DNA from: a virus
IMG/VR virus record: IMGVR_UViG_3300042914_003776
Location: 53,751 to 117,750 of that record
Length of the DNA: 64,000 bases
Direction: 5' to 3' (one strand)
Shown here: one piece after another, positions 52,923 to 63,700 of the stretch
Layout: each line of letters begins with the position of its first letter
Position numbering within the stretch: position 1 is the stretch's first letter
Position numbers and translations under genes: made by a program
The notes under the pieces: generated by a model
Seen by the model: the letters and a program-made list of their open reading frames with translations, nothing else
The model's database searches: none
Told to the model about the DNA's origin: nothing

Positions 52923-55900
52923 ATGGCAAATTTCGTTTTAACTGCTCAAATAGCTTTGCAGGCACCTAGAAACGTTAATCAGGTTGTTAGTCAGATCAGA
53001 AGGCAGCTACAAGGAATTAGTGTTAACATTAAAGTAAACGCTAATACTCAAGCTCTTAATAATACTAATGCACAATTAGCGACTACTACTAAATCGGCAA
53101 GAGCGGCTGAAAAATCTATTTCCGATCTTGGTAGAAGTCTGGGACTTGCCGCTAGACGTTTTGGGGCTATTGCCATTGCCACAGGAACCTTTTTAAGTTT
53201 AAGCCGGGCCATTAAATCGTCTCTCGGGGATGCTATAGAGTTTGAACGCCAGTTTGTTAACTTATCACAGGTTACAGGAAAATCCGTCAAAGACCTAAGA
53301 GATATTTCGCAGGAAATTACGCGACTATCTACCGGGCTGGGTGTTTCATCCGACCAACTGCTTAGAACCTCTGTTATATTAGCACAGGCGGGCCTAGAAG
53401 CTAGAAAAACTAAGGCTGCTCTTGAGGTATTGGCAAAAACAGAGCTTGCATCTTCTTTCGATAATATAGAAAACACTACCGAAGGTGCTATTGCTATCTT
53501 GAGCCAGTTTAGAAAAGAAGCTGCTGCTGCTGGTGGAGACGTTGCTTATTTAGAGAGGGCCTTGGGCGCAATCAACGATGTTAGTAAAAGATTTGCGGTT
53601 GAGTCTGCTGACTTGGTTGCTGTTATTCGTCGCTCTGGTGGTGCGTTTGAGGCTGCTGGTGGCTCATTAAATGAATTATTGGCCCTGTTTACCTCTGTTC
53701 GTGCTACAACCCGCGAATCTGCTGAAACGATTGCTACCGGCTTGCGTACTATCTTTACACGTATTCAAAGAGTTGATACGATTAGACAGTTGCAGGAGTT
53801 GGGCATTGCGCTTCAGGATGCAGAGGGTAAATTCGTTGGTCCATTTGAGGCTATCAAGCGTATTTCTGAGGGTCTTTCTGGACTGGACCCTAGAGACTTT
53901 AGGTTTGCCGCTATTGTGGAAGAGCTTGGTGGATTCCGTCAAATCGGTAAAGTTATTCCTCTTATCAAACAATTTGCCGTAGCTCAAGATGCGCTAAATG
54001 TTGCTCAAGGGGCTTCAGGAAGCTTGGCAAAAGACGCTGAGATAGCACAGCAGTCTTTAGCTAATCAAATATCGAAGGTAAAGCAAGAATTTCAGGCATT
54101 AATTAGAGACTTTGTTGACAGTAGTGGTTTTCAGTCTGTAGCTAGGGGCGCTCTAAAATTTGCAAGTGCATTGATTAGAATCGCTGATGCTTTAGAGCCA
54201 ATACTGCCCTTAATTGCTAGTTTAGCAGCTTTACAAATCGGAAAAGGCTTAATACCCGCTCTTGGGGCCTTAACTGGGGTAACTCGTAGAAATCAGGGTG
54301 GTAAAATTCATGCTTTTGCTAGCGGCGGTTTTGTACCGGGCGTAGGTAATCGTGATACCGTTCCTGCCATGATGACCCCGGGCGAATTTGTTATTAGAAA
54401 AAGCAGTGTTAAAAAAATTGGTGCCGAAAATTTACAAAAATTAAATAAAGGCGGAGCTGTGGATGAATTATCACCCATTAGACCGTCATTGACAAAAAGA
54501 TATGACTCTGGAGATTTAAATAGATATAAAAATCCTACATATGATACATATTCAAAACCAAAAATTAGTAGACAGAGACTAGATTTAGATTATAATAACT
54601 CTAGAGCAGAAGCTCAGAAAATTTTTGATAAAGCAGTTGCCAAAAAAAATAAATACAAAGATCCGCAGAAAGGGTTAGCAGAAGCTAATAAATATATTAA
54701 GTCGCAAACCGGAGAGCTATCGCAAAATTTAGGGGCCGAATTAGATCAACCCACTAATCGATCATTAAATAAAATTGCTGGAGCACTAGCAGAAAAACGA
54801 GTCAGTGAATTATATAATAATAAGCTAGTTAGAATAGCAGATAGAGATGGGGCAGATTTTTACGACAAAAATATGGATGAATATATTGAAGTTAAAAATA
54901 AAATTGCCACAACAACAAATGATGAATTAACAGCCAAAGCCTTATTGGCACACGGGACATCACAGAATTATAAAAATAAAAAATCAGAAAACGTTAAGTC
55001 TCTTACGATAAAACTTTTAACAACTAATATAAAAGATATACCAAAGAAAAATATAGGAGGAATGATTCAAAAATTTGCCGCTGGTGGTATCGTAGATGTT
55101 ATTAAAGGTAATCAGCCCGTTGGCATATTAACTACTGATGATAATAGCACAGCGCCCTATTCAATAAGACCTGATTATAGCCAATCATTTAAACAACAAT
55201 TAGCCGTAGCAGAACCAAGCATCATAAAGCAGGGGCAAGAATTACCCTATATTGATGTTAATCAATTTGGCTTAAATCAATCTGCCGAATCTGGTATTGG
55301 TAAAAAGCTAAGACAAAACTTAATTTCTAATGCCGCAAATGCAGTAAACGTTACGGCCGGGCAAATGTCTGATGTCTTCAAGGGCCTCGGTATTGGTGTT
55401 AATGCTAAAAATCTAGTGCCAGAATCAGAAGCTAAAAAGGCTATTACTGGTAGCGTTGTTGGAACCATGTTTGAATCTTTAGTCCGGGGCGTTTCTAATG
55501 CTTCAGGTTCAGATCTTAAAGATTCTGGATATTTTGACTTTGTGGGCCCTATTTCTGATCAGGCTACGCAGTTATTTGAAAAATCTGGTCAAATTAATGC
55601 TAGTCAGTATAAAGATGCTAAGGCCGGGGCTATTAAGGCTCAAAATATTGCTAGTAAAGTTATAAATCAGGCAGCAGAAGAATATGGCATGCAGGGGGTT
55701 ATTAAATCCACTGTTGGAACTGCTAGATCGATGGAAGATATAGTGTCTAAACTTCCCGCAGGTCTTCGTGCAGATTTTGCGAATCCTGCAAAGGGTGTAA
55801 CAGCTTCAAAATTAAAACCTTATTACAAAGCTAAAAATGTTGATGAGCTTGTAAGACTATTAAGAGATAAAGGTCTTGATATTGAAACTAAGCCAAGAAA

Positions 55901-58900
55901 AGACGGCGGAACAGATATCTTCGCTAAAAATATTAGCGGAATGGCTACTGGAGGAGCCGCATCTGATACTCAACCAGCCATGTTAACGCCGGGCGAATTT
56001 GTTGTCAATAAGAAAAAAGCCCAAGAGATTGGTTATTCTACTTTACATAAAATGAATAAAACCGGAAAGATTCCGGGCTATGCCAAAGGGGGCGTAGTGG
56101 GATATGCTAATGGTGGGCCAGTTAATCCTAATTTACAACCGCCTAAACGACCTCCCGGTGGCGTGCCTTCTATTCCATTAGATGAATTTGCTGCAATGTT
56201 TAACGAAATTATTAAAGCTGGGGGAGGTGTTGTAACTTCTGCCGAGGCCGTAAGAAAAACTTATCTTCAAATGTTATCTAATAATACTAATTTTACTAAA
56301 GCAGAAAAACAAAAAATAAATAATCTTTATGCTATTGCAAAAAAAAGAGAAGCAGCAGAACAAAAATTAATTGACGATTATAAGAAACAACAGGCTGCTA
56401 TTCAAGACTCTACAGACGCGCAAAATAAACTAAAAGATAGGTTCTCTAAAATAGCTAGTTCAGCTCAGCAATTTATATTTTTAGGTTCCGCTGTGGCATC
56501 TGTAGCTGCTCAATTTAGCAGTCTTGATAGAGCTACCGCAGACGCCTTGACGGAAACGCTGACTTTTGGTTCTACTATTCTTGGTATTGGTGGGACAATA
56601 GCAGATTTAATTTTAAGTACTGGGGCCGCTGATATAGCCCTAAAGTACTTTACTACTTCTGTTACAGCAGCCGCTAATGCTGCTTCTGGTCAGGCGGCTA
56701 CTGCTGCTAGCGGCGGCGGTTTAATGGCTGGATTAATGAAATTTGCAATGAATCCTTTGACTTTAGCTATTGCTGCCGCTGCTGCTGCTATTTTAGGAAC
56801 GATTTATTTCTTTGAAGCGAAAGCAAGAAAAACAGCGGAGCAGTTAAATAAAGCAGCCGACGAAATATTACAGTCGGCAGAACAGGGCAAGGGGGGATCT
56901 TTAGAGTCTTTTGTTGGAACAAGAGTTCAGGCAACTATGGCCGCTCAAAAAGCTCCTTCTTACGCATTTACAGGAGAGGCCGAAAAACAAAAAGAAATAG
57001 ACGCAACTAGACAAGCTGCCGCATCTCTATATAACATGACTGTAGCATCTAGATTATTAGAAGAAAAACTATTGTCTATAGAAAAAAATGTCGGTTTTAC
57101 ATCTTTGGAACAAGCTTCATTATCAATTAATGAAATTGCTAAGGCTTCTTCCCAAGCAAGTAAAGAGTTTGCCAAATCTTCTCAGGGCTTAATAGGCGTT
57201 TCCGGAGGAAAAAGAATAGAAGATCTTTCTGGAATCGCTAAAACAAGCGCTGAAGATTTTGATAAAGCTATGAAAATTGCCCAAGAGCAAATGTCTTCGA
57301 CTTTAGGTAAAGGTAATCAAGAATTACAAAAAGCTATAGAAGCAAGTATTCAAAACTACGATTTTTCTACTGGCCAAAATCCTGTAAAAGATATACTTTC
57401 TGGATCATTAGGAAATAATCTTGAAACTTTAAATAAAATTATCGCTGAACAAGCTCAGGTTCAGGCACAAGAGGTAGCAGAAAGGGCTAAAGCTACTAAA
57501 AACTTTAGCCAAGCTGAGGCTGAAATTGAGCAAATTAGAAAAAATGCGGCACGATCTCAGGCCGACAATGTAATAGCCGCAGAATCTCAAATAGAGGCCG
57601 CTCGCAAACAAAGAGAATCATCAGCATTGATTACTAAGGCTTTAACCGAGCAGAAAAATGAAATAATGCAAGCCAATAGTGCTATTAAATTTTTTAGTGC
57701 TACGCTTGAAAATATATCACAATATAATAAATCTTTAGAATCAAATATGTCTCGCCTGAATACGGGTATTACCACCACATCTGTTTCAAACGTTCAGGGT
57801 ATTGGTAATCTTAACGAAATAATCGATCCAAAAGTATTCAACGATCAGCTCTCTAAGGCGGTTAAACCTTTTGGGGCTTTTGGAGATGAGGTTAATAAAA
57901 ACTTAACTTCTACGGCTGAATTATTAGATAAAGCTAGGAAAAAACTTTTGAATGTTAGCTTTGGAGAGGCGGATATTCAGGCAGCTATTAATGATTTATT
58001 TCAAGGAGTAAATATATCTCCTGCTTTAAAATCTGCTATTTCTGGATTGATTCAAGATGCCACAAAAGCATCTAGCGAAGGGCTTTCTACTATTACCGCC
58101 ACAGAGTTTGAAAATATATTTTCTCCTTTAATTGCTCAGTCTGAGCCTTTTAGAAAGGCTGTTGAAGGATTAATTAATACTCAAAATGAATTGATTAATG
58201 CAAATATTGCATATTTGAACGAAATAAATAAAGCTAGACAAGAAGAAATAGATGGAAAACGTAAACTTGTAGATATTGAAACAAGGCTACAAGAAAGATT
58301 GGCTACTGTTTCACAAAAAAGTCTAAGTTCTCAGCAAAAAGAAGCAGCGAGAAATGCCAGAAGGGGTTTTGGTGCAGAAAATAGGGCTGGACTATTGGCT
58401 AATTTCAAACAAGTGTCAGATGATATGAGAACGGCTGGGGAAAATATTAAAAATTCTACCGATAAGGGAGTTGTTGAAACCACAAAACTTCAAAATGCTC
58501 AAGCTAAATTGTCTGTAGAATTTAATAATTTAAAAGGCATAGTAGAAGAATTAGCCGACCAAAGCGAAAGAGCCGCAGATGTAATGTCTGAAATAGATAA
58601 AGAGCGAGCTAAAAGAGATACGCTAACTAAAATTGTTGAAGACTTTGTTGTTGGGGGAAATCAAGAGCGTACTAGTATAGCTCAGTCTTTTCAGGGTGTT
58701 CAATTTGCTGCCGCTACCGGAAGCCTCCAAGGGCTTGATGAAGAACAACGAAAAACTACTTTTGGATTATTGAGTCAGTTAGCAGATGTAGACGATAGAT
58801 TTAAGGCATTAAAACAAAATTTAATTTTTTCTGATGCTGTTAGAATGGGATTAGATCCAAAGGTAGCTAAAGCACTGGCTACACAAACACCAAAAGAAGA

Positions 58901-60737
58901 ACAATTAATTAATGAACTAAGAGCAATATCTAACGAAGAACAGGCGTTCCAAAATGCTTTAAACGAAAATAGAAGAAAAGAAACAGATGTTTTATCACAA
59001 GGGCTTGGTAAACTATCTGGAGAAATATCTAGTTTTCCAGAAAAATTAAAAAAGGCTTTATCCGATGCCGCGCAAGAAGCTAGAGATGAAGAGGCTAAAA
59101 TAGCTGAGTCTAGAATTAGTGCAGAAGAAACGGCAAAAAAAGCAGCAGCGGAAGCACAGAAAAAATCTGAGAAGGAAGCCAGAGACCGAGAAAAAGCTAT
59201 AGATAGAAGATATGAAGAACTGGGTGTGCAACTTGGTGCTTTAGCCGAAGCTCTTCGGGCCAAGGCTCTTGAGGAAAAAACAAAACAAGAATCTCAGCCC
59301 CCTAAGACAGAAGCTCCTAAAGTAGGGTCTATGTTTGGCGATACTAAGGCTCAAATGCAAAAAAGATGGGAGGAAAAAGAAGCTCAAAAAGCGACTGGAA
59401 TTGTAGAGCAAAAACCTCAGCCAGCTTCTACTGGGTCTGTATTTAGTGCCCAAGATGCAAACCAAAAATATTGGGAAGACAGAAGAAAAGCAAAAGAAGC
59501 TCAGGGTAAATCTATGGGTGGTATAGTTTATCGCGCCTCTGGCGGACCAGCATTTAAGCCTAAAGGCACTGATACAGTCCCAGCAATGTTAACGCCCGGC
59601 GAATTTGTTATGCAAAAATCTGCTGTAGATAAATATGGTATTGGTGTAATGAACGCTATAAATAATAGTGCTACTTATGCTAGTAAAGGAGCTTTTATCA
59701 AATATTTAGCTAAAGGCGGCAAAATAGAGCCGGATTTGGTTCCGAGCGATGAGGTTGATGGATCTATTGCTTTTGCTAAGGCCGGAATAAATATGTCGGG
59801 CGAAAATATTCAGCGTCACATGAATACTTTAACTGGGCAAAAATCTGATGCAGCTAGAGACGCTTATCAAAAACTTGTTGAAAAGAATCTTGAACAATCT
59901 AGAGCCGCAAGAGCAGAGTCTATGGCTAGACTTTCGCCCGCTGTAGCACCCGAATTAACAAATTTTAGTCCTTTGCCGAGCGATAATCCAGAACAAATGA
60001 CAAATCTATTTGATACATCCGCTATCCAAGCCCCAAGTGCATCTAAGTTAATAGCAGAATCAATCGAGCAACCGGTTAGCACTAAAGGCTATAGCAAATT
60101 TAGAGATCCAGAGTATCAAAAGGGGCAAAGAGCTAAATATGTCAAGCAGCGACAGGAGCGAGAGGCTAGATCTAGAAAAATTCGTTCCGGAGAAATAGAC
60201 CCGCGAGCAGAACGCAATGCAGCTATTCAGGAAAAACTAAAAACAAGACAAGGAAATATAGCTACAGCTAGATATCAAAGACAACAAAGATCATTACCGT
60301 CTTATGAAAGAGATGCCGACTGGCAAAATAAACGAATTAATCCGACACAATCGCAAGGAGCTATGCAAGGAGCTATGCAAGGAGCGGGCATGGCCCAAAA
60401 TCCTATGATGGCACAGCAAGCCATGATGCAGCCCGGTCAGCCGATGATGAATCCTATGATGGCACAGCAGGCTATGGCTCAGGGGGGTGGCGGAATGGGC
60501 GCTCAAGGATTTAATATGGAGCCATTAATGCAGCTAAAACAAACATTTGATACTCTTACCGGTGTATTAAATAATATGCAGATGACGCATCAGGTTAATG
60601 TAGACGGAGCCCTAAATATAAATGGTGTTAACGCTCCTCAAGTTGCGGAAGCCATTAAAACTTATTTAGGAGAGTTTATCATTTCTGAAGTTAAGAAGAT
60701 AATTGATGGTCAAGGAAAACAATTTAAGCAAGGATAA
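52923..60737 (+). CDS. Tail tape measure protein with nuclease-like inserts (2604 aa)
   Basis: Longest gene in the window. TMP hallmarks: RAIKSSLGDAIEFERQFVNL, TRLSTGLGVSSDQLLRTSVI, SADLVAVIRRSGGAFEAAGG, LASVRATTRESAETI-type segment (SVRATTRESAETIATGLRTI), hydrophobic region about 1180-1310 (LAIAAAAAAILGTIYFFEAK), then long coiled coils. PAM(M/L)TPGEFV occurs three times (about 479, 1018, 2219). Between the first two lie two segments with PD-(D/E)XK-like patterns: GADFYDKNMDEYIEVKNK (about 642-659) and GTMFESLV..YFDFVGP..YKDAK (about 847-900). AGGAAG precedes the start. Confidence 0.93.
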   Translation: MANFVLTAQIALQAPRNVNQVVSQIRRQLQGISVNIKVNANTQALNNTNAQLATTTKSARAAEKSISDLGRSLGLAARRFGAIAIATGTFLSLSRAIKSSLGDAIEFERQFVNLSQVTGKSVKDLRDISQEITRLSTGLGVSSDQLLRTSVILAQAGLEARKTKAALEVLAKTELASSFDNIENTTEGAIAILSQFRKEAAAAGGDVAYLERALGAINDVSKRFAVESADLVAVIRRSGGAFEAAGGSLNELLALFTSVRATTRESAETIATGLRTIFTRIQRVDTIRQLQELGIALQDAEGKFVGPFEAIKRISEGLSGLDPRDFRFAAIVEELGGFRQIGKVIPLIKQFAVAQDALNVAQGASGSLAKDAEIAQQSLANQISKVKQEFQALIRDFVDSSGFQSVARGALKFASALIRIADALEPILPLIASLAALQIGKGLIPALGALTGVTRRNQGGKIHAFASGGFVPGVGNRDTVPAMMTPGEFVIRKSSVKKIGAENLQKLNKGGAVDELSPIRPSLTKRYDSGDLNRYKNPTYDTYSKPKISRQRLDLDYNNSRAEAQKIFDKAVAKKNKYKDPQKGLAEANKYIKSQTGELSQNLGAELDQPTNRSLNKIAGALAEKRVSELYNNKLVRIADRDGADFYDKNMDEYIEVKNKIATTTNDELTAKALLAHGTSQNYKNKKSENVKSLTIKLLTTNIKDIPKKNIGGMIQKFAAGGIVDVIKGNQPVGILTTDDNSTAPYSIRPDYSQSFKQQLAVAEPSIIKQGQELPYIDVNQFGLNQSAESGIGKKLRQNLISNAANAVNVTAGQMSDVFKGLGIGVNAKNLVPESEAKKAITGSVVGTMFESLVRGVSNASGSDLKDSGYFDFVGPISDQATQLFEKSGQINASQYKDAKAGAIKAQNIASKVINQAAEEYGMQGVIKSTVGTARSMEDIVSKLPAGLRADFANPAKGVTASKLKPYYKAKNVDELVRLLRDKGLDIETKPRKDGGTDIFAKNISGMATGGAASDTQPAMLTPGEFVVNKKKAQEIGYSTLHKMNKTGKIPGYAKGGVVGYANGGPVNPNLQPPKRPPGGVPSIPLDEFAAMFNEIIKAGGGVVTSAEAVRKTYLQMLSNNTNFTKAEKQKINNLYAIAKKREAAEQKLIDDYKKQQAAIQDSTDAQNKLKDRFSKIASSAQQFIFLGSAVASVAAQFSSLDRATADALTETLTFGSTILGIGGTIADLILSTGAADIALKYFTTSVTAAANAASGQAATAASGGGLMAGLMKFAMNPLTLAIAAAAAAILGTIYFFEAKARKTAEQLNKAADEILQSAEQGKGGSLESFVGTRVQATMAAQKAPSYAFTGEAEKQKEIDATRQAAASLYNMTVASRLLEEKLLSIEKNVGFTSLEQASLSINEIAKASSQASKEFAKSSQGLIGVSGGKRIEDLSGIAKTSAEDFDKAMKIAQEQMSSTLGKGNQELQKAIEASIQNYDFSTGQNPVKDILSGSLGNNLETLNKIIAEQAQVQAQEVAERAKATKNFSQAEAEIEQIRKNAARSQADNVIAAESQIEAARKQRESSALITKALTEQKNEIMQANSAIKFFSATLENISQYNKSLESNMSRLNTGITTTSVSNVQGIGNLNEIIDPKVFNDQLSKAVKPFGAFGDEVNKNLTSTAELLDKARKKLLNVSFGEADIQAAINDLFQGVNISPALKSAISGLIQDATKASSEGLSTITATEFENIFSPLIAQSEPFRKAVEGLINTQNELINANIAYLNEINKARQEEIDGKRKLVDIETRLQERLATVSQKSLSSQQKEAARNARRGFGAENRAGLLANFKQVSDDMRTAGENIKNSTDKGVVETTKLQNAQAKLSVEFNNLKGIVEELADQSERAADVMSEIDKERAKRDTLTKIVEDFVVGGNQERTSIAQSFQGVQFAAATGSLQGLDEEQRKTTFGLLSQLADVDDRFKALKQNLIFSDAVRMGLDPKVAKALATQTPKEEQLINELRAISNEEQAFQNALNENRRKETDVLSQGLGKLSGEISSFPEKLKKALSDAAQEARDEEAKIAESRISAEETAKKAAAEAQKKSEKEARDREKAIDRRYEELGVQLGALAEALRAKALEEKTKQESQPPKTEAPKVGSMFGDTKAQMQKRWEEKEAQKATGIVEQKPQPASTGSVFSAQDANQKYWEDRRKAKEAQGKSMGGIVYRASGGPAFKPKGTDTVPAMLTPGEFVMQKSAVDKYGIGVMNAINNSATYASKGAFIKYLAKGGKIEPDLVPSDEVDGSIAFAKAGINMSGENIQRHMNTLTGQKSDAARDAYQKLVEKNLEQSRAARAESMARLSPAVAPELTNFSPLPSDNPEQMTNLFDTSAIQAPSASKLIAESIEQPVSTKGYSKFRDPEYQKGQRAKYVKQRQEREARSRKIRSGEIDPRAERNAAIQEKLKTRQGNIATARYQRQQRSLPSYERDADWQNKRINPTQSQGAMQGAMQGAGMAQNPMMAQQAMMQPGQPMMNPMMAQQAMAQGGGGMGAQGFNMEPLMQLKQTFDTLTGVLNNMQMTHQVNVDGALNINGVNAPQVAEAIKTYLGEFIISEVKKIIDGQGKQFKQG

Positions 60738-60740
60738 TAG

Positions 60741-63700
60741 ATGACTAATACAAAAGAATCATTAGGACTGCACACGATATCAGACGGGCCCGTTGGAGGA
60801 ATATATTCTAGGACGGGCCAATCAAACCTCGTTCTTCAGGCTTCTTCGGTTGGAACGCCTCATTTTACCAACTGGGATGCTGGGCTAACCTCGTTAGAAA
60901 ATACCACTAAAGAACGATTTGAAGCTAGAACAGCCACTCGGTTTTTGGACGATTATTTGTCCGAAAAAGGCAATTATAAAATAAGATTTGGGGCAAAAGA
61001 TATTAAGATTGCAGACAATCTGGCGGCTGTATCTTATCCAGAGTACACCGATATTAACAAGTCGATTGTCAAAATATTTGATACTAATCTTTTAACATAT
61101 CACACTGGAATTAAAGTAAACTCATACGATTACACATGTATTGATTGGTCTTTAGTTTATAATGATAGCGTATTAATGCCCCAAATTAATTTGGATACTT
61201 TGCTTAATCCATATGCCGGGTTTCCTAGTAGCACAAATAATCGCTTTGATGCCGACCTAGATGGCCTATATATTATTATAGAATATACTGGCTATTATAC
61301 CCTAGCAGACGCCGACCCATGTGTTTTAGCGGCCCCTTATTATAATTCTGTTTTAGATGGCAAAAGACAAATACTAAAATATAATTCGAATGAAAACTCT
61401 TTGCTCGCTGGGGAATATACTATTGTAGACTTTAGTGCAGGTAGCCCAACTTCTAAAAAGATGGTATTGGCTAGGATTGGTCACACATTAGATATTGGCC
61501 CAACAGAATTCTTTTCTGCAAATCTAGCAACTTTGGATGTCGGCGGATTTGGATTTATTGGATGTAATATTTATTTACTTCGTTATAAACCCGTTATAGA
61601 ATGTGGAAAAGTAGATCTTTATACTAAAAAAAGAGGACAGATCACTTCTTATGATTCTAATGGGAAGTTGGTTTGTCTAAAGCACAATTTACAAAATGGC
61701 GATATCATAAAAATATCTGGGGCAAAAAATTCTAAAATTAATGGAATAAGATATGTTCAGGTTGTTAATGATTCGACATTTATTATTTATTCTACTGCGG
61801 ACCTAACTGTAAGAGTTGATTCTTATTACGAAGGACTACCGGAATGGACTGCGTGTGGCAATATTTATGATTCAGAATCTCAGGCTTGGGACTATTTAGG
61901 CACATTAACATCCCCAGATGGTAGGAATGGATATTGTTTTGAGCATCAAGAATCAATATCAAATGTTGGTTTTCATAGTTTTTATAAAACAAATACGCTG
62001 GGCGATAATTTTAATAATGTTTCTACTTTGGACCAATTACTAGAATTAGATTTTAGTATGACTAGCGGCATACTTACTAACTTTTACAATTTTCCTATTT
62101 TTTCATATGGTTCGCCAACACGGGCACCGTCTGTAGACGCTTTCTTAAATTCTATAAATTTTGATCAGGGATTATTAAAAAGTACGAATGTAGCTAATGA
62201 ATATGCTCCATCTCCGCTAGATAGCGTTTGGGCCGGGCCATATAATTACCTTAATTCTTTTAAATTTGGTCACTCTATAGACTTAGTTAAATATCAAAAT
62301 AAATATGTATTAGCCGTAGGAGAAAGGGGCTTATCTTCTATACCAAATCTAAACTTTTCTTTTCAGCTTCCGGTAAGCCCTATATATGGTAAAGTATTTT
62401 TATTTAATATTTATATGGATTCTAATGGACAGATAGAAAATTTGTCTTATCCAGATAGACCTGTAGAATTTGACTCTAAGTATTATGCTTATACTAATGA
62501 TTCTAGTATTGCCAAGCCGCCATATTTAACGCCCGGTAATAATGTTTCTGGATTCTATAGGTCTCTTTCTCACTTTACACCAATAGATTTTGCCGATAAA
62601 CAATATAATTATTACTACGGAACACTGACGCACACAAATGGCTCTGTTACAGGGGCCACTGACTCAGAATACTTCTTTGATTATTGTAATGATGAAATGC
62701 TTGGGGATTCTAATCTTTATAGAAGAATAGAATATCTGAATGGTATGGACTACTGGTATGGCTCTATGGTTTATTCTTTATTAGATTTAGATAAAAATGG
62801 AGCACTGCCAGAAGACCCAGTTGGGCTAGACTATAATGCTGGCGGCTGTAGGGATGCATATTTTACCAATATTAGCATACCAAAATTTTTATCAAATACT
62901 AGTTTTGTTTACAGTAATCCCCCTATATATCACCGGGGAGGATTTAACGTTTATCCATACGTAGATAACTTTGGCAAGGCGGTTGCATTAGATGTATCAG
63001 GCAATGATATTTATCTTTTATCTTCTTCTAAAACTAAACCAATTGTAGAAAGACCAAATTATAGCGATGGTCTACCATCAGAAATAGAAATAGGCGATGG
63101 CCCCGGCTCTTGCTCTAATGATAATTTAAATAAAACTCATTGTGGATATATTCACGTTTTTAAGAACGGAATAAAGATTCAAAAAATATATGAAACAGAA
63201 GCCTATACTTTACCTAGCGGCAGACACTATGGATTCTATTACAAGGCTGATAAATTTGCTTCATCTATGTATGCTAAAGGCGGCGAGCTTGTTTTTGGCC
63301 AAACAAAACCTATTGATTATCATGATTCCGCATCTAATCAGCTAGAAACATCTAAAATTTTTATATACAAAAGAAGTGGCGATCTTTATTATAAAATAAA
63401 TACTATACAAAACTCTAAAAATAATAACTTTTCTTTTATTAATGATTTTTCTTTTCCGGATCAGAAAGAATTCTTTTTAAGAGACGGAAACGAGTTTATG
63501 GTATTTAGCGGTGGCATATTATCAGGCACAGATATTAGCGGCTTATATTATTATCCGCCGGATAGATTTGGTAATTATTTTAAATACAACGGAAACATTT
63601 TAGTTGCTAACGCTTTCGATATTTATAATGAGGACGGGGAGTATCATGCTTCTAATAATGACATTTTCACCGGAAGATCTAATGAGTTTAATCGACCAAT

